Below, one piece after another: positions 43,570 to 51,902 of a stretch of 64,000 nt of DNA (position 1 is the stretch's first letter; each line of letters opens with the position of its first letter). A program made the translations under genes and the position numbers. The stretch is from Nocardiopsis_B mangrovi. GTDB lineage: Bacteria > Actinomycetota > Actinomycetes > Streptosporangiales > Streptosporangiaceae. Below the pieces are notes generated by a model, which worked only from the letters and a program-made list of their open reading frames with translations, was not told where the DNA came from and searched no databases. The stretch is from positions 1-64,000 of the forward strand of contig NZ_JBHSFQ010000018.1 of the NCBI RefSeq assembly GCF_042653925.1, read 5' to 3'.

Positions 43570-44421
43570 CTAGGAGTCGGGCTGAAGGCGCGGGGAGCGG
43601 GCGCCGTGCCCCCGCCGCCAGTCGCGCCTCGGGGGTTCGGGGCGGCGGTTCGACAGGAGCCCGGTGAGCTCGTCGGCCGCCGCCAGGAGCTCGGGGAGGT
43701 GGTCGAGTAGTTCGTCGCCGTGCGCGGACAGCTTGTTCTCGACCAGGGTGAGCGACCCCACGGGCCGCACGCCGCCGAACACCGGGGCGGCGAGCGCCCG
43801 CGACGAGGAGTCGTACTCGCCCTGCGACAGGGCGTACCCGGCCGTGACCGTCTCGTCGAAGAGCGCCTCCACCCCCGCCTCGTCGACCCGGGTGAGCTCG
43901 GAGAACCGGGCCGAGGGTCGCCCGATGAGGAGCGAGCGGCGGTCCGCGGGTTCGAGGAAGGCGAAGTACGCGCGCGACGTCGCCCCGGCGTGCGCCGGGT
44001 AGAGCTCGTCGATGAACGGGTGGGACCGCCGCGGCCCCTCCCTGCCGCTGACGGCGGCGATGCAGCGCACGTGCACACCGTCGGGCACGCAGAACAGGGC
44101 CGTGCGGCCGGTCCCGCGCGCGAGGTCGGCGAGCATCGGCTCGGCCAGCGCCGAGAGGCCGCCGGACCGCTCCCAGAGCGCGGCCGTCCGCCAGACGGCG
44201 GGGCCGATGCTGTAGCGCCGGGTGTCGGGGTCGGCGCGCAGGAACCCCTTCCCGGCCAGGGACGCGAGCAGCCGCTGCGCCGTCGACTTGGACAGGCCGA
44301 ACTCCTCGGCGAGTTCGAGCACCCCCCAACTGGAGCGGAACTCGTCGAAGCTGAGCAGGATGTCGAGCGCTCGGTCGACGGTCTGAAGGGGACCGCGCTC
44401 GCCGGTGGGGCCGACTGTCAT
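43570..44421 (-). CDS. IclR-family regulator
   Basis: The 283-residue protein has an N-terminal winged helix (TVDRALDILLSFDEFRSSWG, then LAEEFGLSKSTAQRLLASLA) and a GAF-like effector domain (about 95-250, RTALFCVPDGVHVRCIAAVS). It is co-directional with pepE and divergent from the OPT transporter, so it likely controls the peptide-utilisation genes on both sides through the intergenic TCCCA/TGGGA dyad. The C-terminal ~25 residues are Arg/Pro rich and probably dispensable. Confidence 0.9.
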   Translation of the reverse strand: MTVGPTGERGPLQTVDRALDILLSFDEFRSSWGVLELAEEFGLSKSTAQRLLASLAGKGFLRADPDTRRYSIGPAVWRTAALWERSGGLSALAEPMLADLARGTGRTALFCVPDGVHVRCIAAVSGREGPRRSHPFIDELYPAHAGATSRAYFAFLEPADRRSLLIGRPSARFSELTRVDEAGVEALFDETVTAGYALSQGEYDSSSRALAAPVFGGVRPVGSLTLVENKLSAHGDELLDHLPELLAAADELTGLLSNRRPEPPRRDWRRGHGARSPRLQPDS

Positions 44422-44487
44422 GCGCTCACCCTACGACGCACCCGAGTGTTCATATGACGGTCCCGGCTCCCGAAACATGATTTTAAC

Positions 44488-44502
44488 TCCCAGATAGTGG
44501 GA
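44488..44502. promoter_or_regulatory. Candidate IclR operator dyad
   Basis: TCCCA-N5-TGGGA lies in an AT-rich part of the 215-bp region between the IclR gene and the OPT transporter gene, flanked by two GAAACAT direct repeats (44472-44478 and 44501-44507). Likely regulator binding or promoter region. Confidence 0.4.
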
Positions 44503-44636
44503 AACATTTGCCGCCGGGCCGAATGGGGAGGCAGCCTGTCACTGTGCCGTAGGAAGCCTGTGACCTGGTGTTTCCCGGCGCGCTCCCACAGGATCGCTCC
44601 GTCCCCGTGGACGCGGCCCGTCCCCTGAGGTTGACC

Positions 44637-46286
44637 ATGGAAACACCCGCCACCGGTTCCGCGTCCGCGGAACGCGACCCCGGGGCCGCGCGCCACCCGA
44701 GAGCGCTCGAACCCGTCGTCGTCGCCGTCACCGTCCTCGTGAGCATCCTCGGTGCCGCCATCGGCATCCACATGATCACGACGCTCGGGGTCTCCCCGAA
44801 CACCAGCGTCATCGGCGCCGTCATCGCCATGCTCATCGGCAGGGCCGGGTTCCTCGGGCTCCGCTCGATGCGGGACACCAACCGCCAGAACCTCATCCAG
44901 ACGTCGATCTCCGGCGCGACGTTCGCCGCGGCCAACGCCCTGCTCACCCCGATCGCGATCCCGTACCTGTTCGGCCGGCCCGAGCTCGTGTGGCCCATGC
45001 TGGTGGGCGCGTCCATCGGCCTGGTGATCGACGCGCTCGTCCTCTACAAGGCGTTCGGCTCCCGGTTCCTGCCCGCCGACGCCGCGTGGCCGCCCGGCGT
45101 CGCCGCCGCCGAGACCATCAAGGCCGGCGACCGCGGCGGACGCCAGGCCGCCCTCCTGGTCGGCGGCGGGGTCGTGGGGGTCGGGGCGTCGTTCCTCGGC
45201 CTGCCGATGTCCGCTGCGGGCGTCGCGATGATCGGCAACATCTGGTCGCTGCTGATGTTCGGCATCGGCCTGCTGGTCTCGCAGTACGCGCCGGCCCTGT
45301 TCGACATCGACCTCAGCGAGCACTACGTGCCGCACGGCGTCATGATCGGCGCGGGCCTGGTCGCCCTCGCCCAGATCGTCGTCATCCTCGCCGGGCGCCA
45401 GAGCAAGCGGGAGGCCGAGCGCGAAGCCGCCCGCGCGGTCGCGGCCCAGGACGACCCCTCGCTCGCCTACACCGTCTCGAGGAGCCAGTTGGGCAAGGTC
45501 CTCGGATCGGGCTACGCCTTCTTCGTCCTCGGCGCGGTCGTCCTCGCGATCACCGGCGGGGTGTGGGCGGACCTGCCCTGGTGGGGCGTCGTCGGCTTCG
45601 TCCTCTTCGCCGGGGTCGCCGCCCTCGTCCACGAGCTCATCGTGGGCCTGGCGGCCATGCACGCCGGATGGTTCCCCGCCTTCGCCGTCACCCTGATCTT
45701 CCTCATCATCGGGCTGGCGCTCGGCATCCCCGCGATCCCGCTCGCCCTCCTGGTCGGCTACTGCGCCGCCACCGGCCCGGCGTTCGCCGACATGGGCTAC
45801 GACTTCAAGGCCGGCTGGATCCTGCGCCGCGACCGCCGCCCCTACACCGCGTTCGAACTCGACGGCCGCCGGCAGCAGCTGCTGTCGTCCATGATCGGCT
45901 TCGCCGTCGCCATCGGCATGGTCGCGCTCCTGTGGCGCGGCCTGTTCGAGGGCGGCAGCATCCCGCCCACCGCCGTCGTCTACGCCGACACGATCAAGGC
46001 CGGGCTCACCGATCCCGCCGTGCTCGTCCAGCTCGTCCTGTGGGCGATCCCCGGGGCCGTGATCCAGCTGCTCGGCGGCGCCGGGCGCCAGATGGGGGTC
46101 CTCCTGGCCACCGGCCTGCTCATCGCCACCCCCAACGCCGGCTGGCTCGTCCTCGCCGCCCTCGCGGTCCGCATCCTGTGGCGGCGCTACCGGGGTGCGC
46201 AGGGCGAACAGGAGACCGGGCTCGTCGGCGCGGGGCTCATCGCCGGCGACTCGATCTACTCCGTCGGCACCATCTTCGGCCGCTGA
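44637..46286 (+). CDS. OPT-family oligopeptide transporter
   Basis: ATG 44637 follows TGAGG; 549 residues with about 14-16 hydrophobic segments. It resembles the OPT/YSL superfamily: the N-terminal helix pair, then NLIQTSISGATFAAANALLT and the later PFAM-OPT-like AGAIPLALLVGYCAAT region. OPT proteins import small peptides or metal chelates with protons. It is placed with AroM, racemase-like and DUF1177 genes, a recurrent combination, suggesting uptake and breakdown of an amino-acid-derived compound. Confidence 0.8.
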   Translation: METPATGSASAERDPGAARHPRALEPVVVAVTVLVSILGAAIGIHMITTLGVSPNTSVIGAVIAMLIGRAGFLGLRSMRDTNRQNLIQTSISGATFAAANALLTPIAIPYLFGRPELVWPMLVGASIGLVIDALVLYKAFGSRFLPADAAWPPGVAAAETIKAGDRGGRQAALLVGGGVVGVGASFLGLPMSAAGVAMIGNIWSLLMFGIGLLVSQYAPALFDIDLSEHYVPHGVMIGAGLVALAQIVVILAGRQSKREAEREAARAVAAQDDPSLAYTVSRSQLGKVLGSGYAFFVLGAVVLAITGGVWADLPWWGVVGFVLFAGVAALVHELIVGLAAMHAGWFPAFAVTLIFLIIGLALGIPAIPLALLVGYCAATGPAFADMGYDFKAGWILRRDRRPYTAFELDGRRQQLLSSMIGFAVAIGMVALLWRGLFEGGSIPPTAVVYADTIKAGLTDPAVLVQLVLWAIPGAVIQLLGGAGRQMGVLLATGLLIATPNAGWLVLAALAVRILWRRYRGAQGEQETGLVGAGLIAGDSIYSVGTIFGR

Positions 46287-46305
46287 TCCCGGGAGAGAGG
46301 CACTG

Positions 46306-47013
46306 ATGACACGGCTCGGCATCATCACCATCGGCCAGGCACCGCGCCCGGACCTCACCCCCGAGGTCGCCGCCCTGCTGCCCGGCGTCGACATCGTCGA
46401 GCGCGGCGTGCTCGACGGGCTCACCGCCGACGAGATCGCCGCGCACCCGCCCGCGGCCGGGGACCACGCGCTCACGACCCGGCTCGCCGACGGCTCGTCC
46501 GTCGTGATCGGGGAGTCCTTCGTGCTGACCCGCCTGCCCGGGGTCATCGCCGGGCTGGAGCCCGAGGTCGACGCGGTCCTGCTGGGCTGCACCGGCGGCT
46601 TCCCCGCTCTGGAGCACACCAAGCCGCTGTTCGTCCCGGACCGCATGATCGCCCTGGGCGCCGCCGCGCTCTCCGGCGACGCCGGGACAGTCGGCGTCAT
46701 CTGCCCGCTGGAGGAGCAGCGGCAGGACACGGTCCGCAAGTTCTCCCGGTACCTGTCCGCCGGCGCGCGGGTCCTCACCGGCGTCTGCTCCCCGTATACG
46801 GGGACGCCCGGCGAACTCGCCGACGCCGCACGCGGGCTCGCCGCCCGGGGCGCCGGCGTCCTCGCCCTCGACTGCATCGGCTACACCGAGCAGATGCGGG
46901 CGCGGGCCGCCGCCGCCACGGGGCTGCCCGTCGTCCTGGCCCGCTCCGTCTCCGCCAGGATCGCCGCGGAGGCCCTGGACTCCAGCCGCGCCTGGACGGA
47001 GGGCGCCGCATGA
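46306..47013 (+). CDS. AroM-family protein
   Basis: ATG 46306 after GAGAGAGG; 235 residues. The start RLGIITIGQAPRPDLTPEVA is the hallmark of AroM proteins, and the fold is Asp/Glu racemase-like with Cys residues in LLGCTGGFPALEH and LALDCIGYTEQM at the two active-site positions. The E. coli AroM function is unknown; racemase-type chemistry is plausible. Lies 19 bp behind the OPT gene and overlaps the next gene by 4 bp. Confidence 0.87.
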   Translation: MTRLGIITIGQAPRPDLTPEVAALLPGVDIVERGVLDGLTADEIAAHPPAAGDHALTTRLADGSSVVIGESFVLTRLPGVIAGLEPEVDAVLLGCTGGFPALEHTKPLFVPDRMIALGAAALSGDAGTVGVICPLEEQRQDTVRKFSRYLSAGARVLTGVCSPYTGTPGELADAARGLAARGAGVLALDCIGYTEQMRARAAAATGLPVVLARSVSARIAAEALDSSRAWTEGAA

Positions 47014-47651
47014 GGATCGGCGTCATCCGCGTCGTCACCACCACCGACGACGACTACCTGAACTCCCACGGCCGCGTGATCGAGGCCGAGCAGGGCGTGG
47101 CCACCGTGTCGCGCTGCATCCCCGATCAGCCCCGGGGCGTCCACGACGCGCCGAGCTTCGCGGCGGCGGCGGAGAAGGTCGCCGACCTCGCCGTCCGGAT
47201 GGAGCGCGACGACGCCGTCGACGCGCTGCTGATCAGCTGCGCCGCCGACCCCGGACTGGACCCGGCCCGCGGCCGCGTCCGGATCCCGGTGATCGGCGCC
47301 GGATCGGCCGCGGCGGCCCGCGCCCTGGAACTCGGCGACCGGGTCGGGGTCCTCGACCTCACCGCCGAGACCCCGCTGTCGGTCACCTCGGTGCTGGGCG
47401 GACACCGCGTCGCCGCCATCGTGCCCGACGGGGTCACCCAGACCCACCACCTGCGCACCGAGAGCGGGCAGGCCGCCTCGGTCCGCGCGGCCGAACGGCT
47501 CATCGCATCGGGCGCCGACACCATCATGTTCGCCTGCACCGGAATGACGACCATCGGGCTGGCCGCCCTGCTCCGAACCCGCGTCGACGTGCCCATCGTC
47601 GACGCCGTCCGCGCCGGCGGCGCGGCAGCCGCGGCCGCGGCCCGCGGCTGA
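47010..47651 (+). CDS. Asp/Glu (hydantoin) racemase-family protein
   Basis: The 213-residue protein starts by ATGA overlap with AroM. The two catalytic Cys of the family are seen in LLISCAADPGL and IMFACTGMTTIGL. Such enzymes racemise aspartate, glutamate or hydantoins without cofactor. A paired racemase-like protein and AroM next to a transporter suggests D-amino-acid or cyclic derivative catabolism. An IS element begins 39 bp after its stop and separates it from DUF1177. Confidence 0.86.
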   Translation: MRIGVIRVVTTTDDDYLNSHGRVIEAEQGVATVSRCIPDQPRGVHDAPSFAAAAEKVADLAVRMERDDAVDALLISCAADPGLDPARGRVRIPVIGAGSAAAARALELGDRVGVLDLTAETPLSVTSVLGGHRVAAIVPDGVTQTHHLRTESGQAASVRAAERLIASGADTIMFACTGMTTIGLAALLRTRVDVPIVDAVRAGGAAAAAAARG

Positions 47652-47725
47652 GACCACCCACCCGTCCCGACTGGAGGATTCCCAATGAAGTTGTCAAGCC
47701 GGGGCGGTGACGGATCGTGAGATCC

Positions 47726-48928
47726 TCAGGCCGCCGCCACGGTCAGCCTCATGGGAGGTGCCGCCACGTAGGGTCGCCCGTCGCGAAGCATCGCCCACAG
47801 CACGTTGACCCGGCGTCGGGCCGGCGCGATCACCGCCTGGGTATGCCGCTTGCCCTCGGCCCGCTTGCGTTCGTAGAACGCCCTCGAGGCCGGGCAGCAA
47901 CGGACGCTGACCAGGGAAGACATGTAGAACACCCGCATCAGCCGACGACTGTAGCGCCGGGGGCGGTGCAGGTTGCCGCTGATCCTGCCCGAGTCGCGGG
48001 GGACCGGGGCCAGGCCGGCGACGCCGGCCAGCCGGTCCGGGCCGGCGAAGGCGGCCATGTCGCCGCCGGTGGCGGCGATGAACTCCGCCCCGAGCAGGGT
48101 GCCGATGCCGGGCAGGCCGGTGATCACCGCGGCGTGTTCGTGCTCGCGAAACCGGGCCTCGATGGCCGCGTTGGTCTCGGCGAGTTCGGCATCGAGGGCG
48201 ATCACCTCCTCGGCCAGGCGCTCGACCACCGCGGCGGCGGTCTTCTCGCCCCGCACGGTGGTGTGCTGGGCCTGGGCTGCTTCGATGGCGGTCTGGGCCA
48301 CGCGGGTGGCATTGCGGGCCTTGCGGGCGCGCAGCCACGTCTCCAGGCGGGCTTGGCCGGTCTTCCGCAGTCCGGCGGGGGTCTGGTAGCCGGTCAGCAG
48401 GACCAGGGCGGCCTTGGAGGCGCTGTAGTCGAAGGCGCGTTCCAGGGCGGGGAAGTAGCCCAGCAGTTGGTCGCGGAGCCGGTTGATGGCCCGGGTGCGG
48501 TCGGCTCCCAGGTCGGTGCGCCGGGCGGTGAAAATGCGCAGGTCGGGGGCGATCTCGTCGAAGGCGGCCAGGGGGTGCAGGTCGCGGCGCATGCGGGCCT
48601 GGTCGGCGATGACGAAGGCGTCCTTGGCGTCGGTCTTGCCGTCGCCGCGGTAGGAGCCGGAGGCGTGGTGGACGGTGCGCCCGGGGATGTGGACGAGTTG
48701 CTGGCCGTGGTCGAGCAGCAGGGTGATGAGCAGGGCTCCGCCGCCGCTGTTGAGGTCGATCGCCCACAGGACGTCTTCGTCCAGGGCGGTGACCTCCGCG
48801 ATGAGGCCGAGGAGTTCGGCCTCGTCGTTGGCGGTCTTCTTCGACAGCAGCCGTTGGCCGTCGGTGTCGATCACCGTGCAGTGGTGGTGGGTCTTGCCCG
48901 CGTCCACACCGGCCCAGAGCTGGGGCAT
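47726..48928 (-). CDS. IS110-family DEDD transposase
   Basis: ATG 48928 follows GGAGGAG, giving 400 residues, the usual length; the frame is open further upstream. The N-terminal RuvC-like domain begins AGVDAGKTHHHCTVID with the first Asp and continues through DLNSGGGALL and DGKTDAKDAFVIAD. The C-terminal Tnp domain has ITGLPGIGTLLGAEFIAATG and the serine block PVPRDSGRISGNLH. It appears intact, so the element may be active. Confidence 0.94.
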   Translation of the reverse strand: MPQLWAGVDAGKTHHHCTVIDTDGQRLLSKKTANDEAELLGLIAEVTALDEDVLWAIDLNSGGGALLITLLLDHGQQLVHIPGRTVHHASGSYRGDGKTDAKDAFVIADQARMRRDLHPLAAFDEIAPDLRIFTARRTDLGADRTRAINRLRDQLLGYFPALERAFDYSASKAALVLLTGYQTPAGLRKTGQARLETWLRARKARNATRVAQTAIEAAQAQHTTVRGEKTAAAVVERLAEEVIALDAELAETNAAIEARFREHEHAAVITGLPGIGTLLGAEFIAATGGDMAAFAGPDRLAGVAGLAPVPRDSGRISGNLHRPRRYSRRLMRVFYMSSLVSVRCCPASRAFYERKRAEGKRHTQAVIAPARRRVNVLWAMLRDGRPYVAAPPMRLTVAAA

Positions 48929-49148
48929 CGGCTCCTCCGTCATCGCAGTTCGTGTGGGGGTCCCAGCAGACGACCGCGCCGTCGTGTCCTTACACAGCGA
49001 TCTGTTCGCGCATCCCAATCAGCGGCCGGGTCGTCGCGGGACGCCGGGCGGCCAATCCTCCGAAGCCTTGACTGCGGCTGAACCATGCAAGCCATACCTG
49101 GCGTCCCTGGGGTCCTCCCGACCCTACAGACGGTCAGGAACGAACCCC
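48929..49148 (-). ncRNA. Putative bridge RNA region of the IS110 element
   Basis: IS110-group elements carry a structured bridge RNA in a long non-coding end before the transposase. Here the 5' end is 220 bp while the 3' end is only 35 bp, matching that layout. TCCCAAT (49013-49019) is identical to host sequence 47680-47686 overlapping the insertion junction. AATCCTCC (49054-49061) is the complement of host GGAGGATT (47673-47680). These might be target-guide segments. Structure was not computed. Confidence 0.5.
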
Positions 49149-49168
49149 ATGAAGAAAGGTAAGGAACC

Positions 49169-50119
49169 ATGTCCTGGAGCCATGTCATCAGCGCCTTCGA
49201 CCTGCTCGACACCCCCGCGGCCAGTGGAGCGGCCGTGGCCGACCACTGGCGCGCGCACGGCGCGGCCGACGGCGAGGTCGTGGTCGAGACGGTCACCGGC
49301 AACGGGGGCGCGACCGACTTCGTCCGCCTGACCGTTCCCGGTTCGAACGGCGCGACGCGCGGCGGCGACGCCCCCACGCTCGGCATCCTCGGCCGCCTCG
49401 GCGGGCTCGGGGCCCGGCCGGAGCAGATCGGGTTCGTCAGCGACGGCGACGGCGCCCTGACCGCGGTCGCCGCGGGGGCGAAGATCCTCGACATGCGCCG
49501 GAGAGGTGACGTGCTCGATGGCGACGTCGTGGTCGCCACCCACATCGACCCCGACGCGCCCACCCAGCCCCACGACCCCGTCCCGTTCATGGGCTCGGTG
49601 GTCGACCAGGACGTCAGCAACGCGCACGAGGTCCTGCCGGCCATGGACGCGATCCTCTCCGTCGACACCACGAAGGGGAACCGCATCTGCAACCACCGCG
49701 GCATCGCGATCACCCCCGCGGTGGCCGACGGCTGGATCCTGCGCGTTCCCGACGCGCTGCTGGACATCCTGGCGCGCACCACCGGCCTGCCACCGGTCGT
49801 CATGCCGCTGACCATGCAGGACATCACCCCGTACGGCAACGGCGTCTACCACGTGAACTCGATCCTCCAGCCGTCCACGGCCACCGCCGCGCCGGTCGTC
49901 GGCGTCGCCATCGTCACCGAGGCCGCGGTGGCCGGGTCGGCCACGGGCGCCACCGACCTGCACACCGTGGAGTCCGCGGTGCGCTTCGTGATCGAGACGG
50001 CCAAGGACTACGGCCGCGGGATCGCGGCCTTCACCGACCCGGCCGAGGCCGGGCGCCTGAAGGAGCTCTACGGGAGCATGTCGCGCCTGCGCGGCGCGGC
50101 GGCGGCGCCCGCGTCCTGA
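49169..50119 (+). CDS. DUF1177-family protein
   Basis: ATG 49169 follows AAGGTAAGGA; 316 residues. Conserved-looking blocks are SWSHVISAFDLLD at the start, VFVATHIDPDAP-like DVVVATHIDPDAPTQPHDP, FMGSVVDQD and LPAMDAILSVDTTKGNRICN. The His/Asp-rich loops hint at a metal-dependent hydrolase, but no activity is established. This family recurs with OPT transporters, AroM and racemase-like genes. The IS110 element now separates it from that operon, so its expression may have changed. Confidence 0.82.
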   Translation: MSWSHVISAFDLLDTPAASGAAVADHWRAHGAADGEVVVETVTGNGGATDFVRLTVPGSNGATRGGDAPTLGILGRLGGLGARPEQIGFVSDGDGALTAVAAGAKILDMRRRGDVLDGDVVVATHIDPDAPTQPHDPVPFMGSVVDQDVSNAHEVLPAMDAILSVDTTKGNRICNHRGIAITPAVADGWILRVPDALLDILARTTGLPPVVMPLTMQDITPYGNGVYHVNSILQPSTATAAPVVGVAIVTEAAVAGSATGATDLHTVESAVRFVIETAKDYGRGIAAFTDPAEAGRLKELYGSMSRLRGAAAAPAS

Positions 50120-50238
50120 CTCCGGGCCGGGCGGGTCCGCGCCCGGACACGCGGCGGACGGCGCGCCCGGTCGGCGGACGGGCCTGTCGGTGGTCGGGGC
50201 TAGCCTGGCGCCCCCTCCACCAACGGAAAGGCCCTCTC

Positions 50239-50736
50239 GTGAACGAGGACCGCGTCGGGCCGCTCCGTCCGCGGCTGACAACCCCTGACCAGTGGCGCGA
50301 GTTCCTGGGCGTCGACTTCGCCGCGGTCACCTGCGAAGGGTGCGGCCACGAGCCCGCCACCCACGAGCAGGTCGATGAGGCCGAGCGCCGCCTGGAGCCG
50401 CGCACGCCGCTGCCGCCCAGCTACCGCGCCTTCCTGACCACCACCAACGGCTGGGACGAACTCGGTAACTGGTGCGGGCGCGCCCTCCCGGCACAGGAGA
50501 TCCAGTGGGCGGCCGACCTCCACCCGTACCTGGCGGACCTCTACGAGGACGACGAGGAGTACGGGCCGCTCTTGGCGGCGGCGCTGACGGTCAACGACGG
50601 CGAGGACCTGTGGCTGCTGGACCCGCGCGAGGTCGACGCCGACGGGGAGTGGGCCGCCTACGTGTTCAAGCCCAAGTACGGGGATTTCGACAAGGCCGGT
50701 TCGTTCTCCGACCTGTGGCACGACAACTACGGGTAG
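50239..50736 (+). CDS. SMI1/KNR4 (SUKH) domain protein
   Basis: GTG start; 165 residues. The SUKH core is seen in QVDEAERRLEPRTPLPPSYR then AFLTTTNGWDEL, followed by an acidic stretch (DLYEDDEEYGPLLAAALTVN) and the end KYGDFDKAGSFSDLW. SUKH proteins often act as immunity proteins against polymorphic toxins, or as protein-interaction hubs. No toxin gene is adjacent, so it may be an orphan immunity gene. Residues CEGCGHEP form a small CxxC that may bind metal. Confidence 0.82.
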   Translation: MNEDRVGPLRPRLTTPDQWREFLGVDFAAVTCEGCGHEPATHEQVDEAERRLEPRTPLPPSYRAFLTTTNGWDELGNWCGRALPAQEIQWAADLHPYLADLYEDDEEYGPLLAAALTVNDGEDLWLLDPREVDADGEWAAYVFKPKYGDFDKAGSFSDLWHDNYG

Positions 50737-50809
50737 CCGCGGGACCGAGCCCTTCACCCGCCGCGCCCCCCGCCCGCGCCACGCGTCCGGTGGACGTACC
50801 GATCGGTGA

Positions 50810-50829
50810 CCTATGTCGGTCGACATAGG
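50810..50829. promoter_or_regulatory. Perfect 20-bp palindrome CCTATGTCG-GT-CGACATAGG
   Basis: Nine-bp arms around GT, in the 207-bp gap between the convergent SUKH and hydrolase genes, preceded by the palindrome CCGATCGG (50799-50806). The stem is AT-richer than typical terminators here, so it may be a protein-binding site rather than a terminator. Confidence 0.45.
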
Positions 50830-50943
50830 ACGTGCGAGGGGTCCGCTCATTCCCGGAACCGGCGGCCGCCCCCGTGCCGCGACGCGGGAGGGGGCCGGAC
50901 GCGGCGGCCGCCGCCGCGTCCGGCCGGTCCACCGTGCGGCCGG

Positions 50944-51846
50944 TCAGCGGCCGGCGAGCTCCGCGAAGATCTCCACGATCTCGGGCCGGAAGAACGGCCC
51001 GACATGGGGCGCCTCGACGCTGCGCACGTCGGTCGGGTTGTCCGGGGTGAGGCGGTCGGCCTCGCTGATGAACCGGTCCTGCAGCGCCGGCGGGATCAGC
51101 CGGTCGCGGGTGAAGCGCACGTAGGTCCGGGGGATCCGGCCCCAGGTCTCCGCCTCGCCCCGGGCCTCGCTCACGGGGATGCCCGCGGGCTCGTCCGGCT
51201 CCAGCATGTTGAGCAGCCAGGTCGCCCGGTCGTCGGGGAAGTCGCCGGCGAGGCACTCCTTGATGCCCGTGATCACCGCCGGGTCGGCCGAGCGCCAGTT
51301 GATCCGGTTGACCCCCAGGACCGCGGGGTCGCCGACCTGCGCCGCGGTCACATTGCCGACCAGGCTGCCGGCGTTCTCCGGCGCCGCGAAGTAGGCGCTC
51401 ATGTTCGGCAGGTCCACGCAGCAGAACGCCGCGACGTAGACGACCCGGGAGAGCAGGTCGGGCACCGCGTTGCCGACCCGGCTCACGGTGACGCCCCCCT
51501 GGCTGGCACCCACCAGGATCACGGGCCCGCGGCGGTGGGCGCGGCGCACCACCGATACGACGCGCTCGACGTAGTCGTCGAGGGTCGTCCCGGCGAGCGG
51601 GGACGGCTCGGCGGCGAGCGCTTCGAGGTCCTGCGGCGCCTGGTAGGCCCGGGGGAAGAACCCTTCGTCGCCGTGGCCCGGCAGGTCGACGGCCACGCCG
51701 CGGTGCCCGCGCAGCGCGAGCTCGTTGATCAGCCCCGACCACGAGTACGACGAGGAGTTCGTGCCGTGCACGAAGACCAGGGTGGGCGGTCGGCGGTCGC
51801 CGTCGTGGCCGGCGGCGGGGGTCGGTGCTTCATGGTTCGTCGTCAT
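50944..51846 (-). CDS. Alpha/beta hydrolase
   Basis: ATG 51846 preceded by GAGAAGGA gives 300 residues. The oxyanion strand TLVFVHGTNSSSYSWSGLIN and nucleophile elbow ILVGASQGGVTVSRV define the fold; the terminal His is probably in VEAPHVGPFF. It resembles cytoplasmic esterase-like or hydroxynitrile-lyase-like hydrolases, with the CCVDLPN region of the cap variable. Substrate unknown. Downstream of the GNAT gene on the same strand with a 56-bp gap. Confidence 0.86.
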   Translation of the reverse strand: MTTNHEAPTPAAGHDGDRRPPTLVFVHGTNSSSYSWSGLINELALRGHRGVAVDLPGHGDEGFFPRAYQAPQDLEALAAEPSPLAGTTLDDYVERVVSVVRRAHRRGPVILVGASQGGVTVSRVGNAVPDLLSRVVYVAAFCCVDLPNMSAYFAAPENAGSLVGNVTAAQVGDPAVLGVNRINWRSADPAVITGIKECLAGDFPDDRATWLLNMLEPDEPAGIPVSEARGEAETWGRIPRTYVRFTRDRLIPPALQDRFISEADRLTPDNPTDVRSVEAPHVGPFFRPEIVEIFAELAGR

Positions 51847-51902
51847 CGGCGTCGTCCTTCTCATCGTCCTGTGGGGTGGTGTCCTGCGGGGTGGGGGAGT
51901 GC

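Larger units (their letters stand above)
47691..49154 (-). mobile_element. IS110-family insertion sequence
   Basis: The hexamer ATGAAG flanks the element on both sides (47685-47690 and 49149-49154). Removing one copy plus the 1458 bp between restores a continuous leader in which the racemase and DUF1177 genes are 49 bp apart. There are no terminal inverted repeats, as expected for IS110. On the transposase strand the shared hexamer reads CTTCAT, beginning with CT, the core dinucleotide known for IS621. The exact ends are inferred, not proven. Confidence 0.75.

Noticed and set aside
44418..46877. Very long open frame antisense to the OPT and AroM genes
   Set aside because: Its composition (Asp/Gly/Arg/Glu-rich, no domains) is the mirror of high-GC codon bias, and the opposite strand holds clear transporter and AroM sequences.
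47685..47720. Short coding start ATGAAG before the IS element
   Set aside because: It stops after about ten codons and is explained as the IS target junction; the DUF1177 gene has its own ribosome site.
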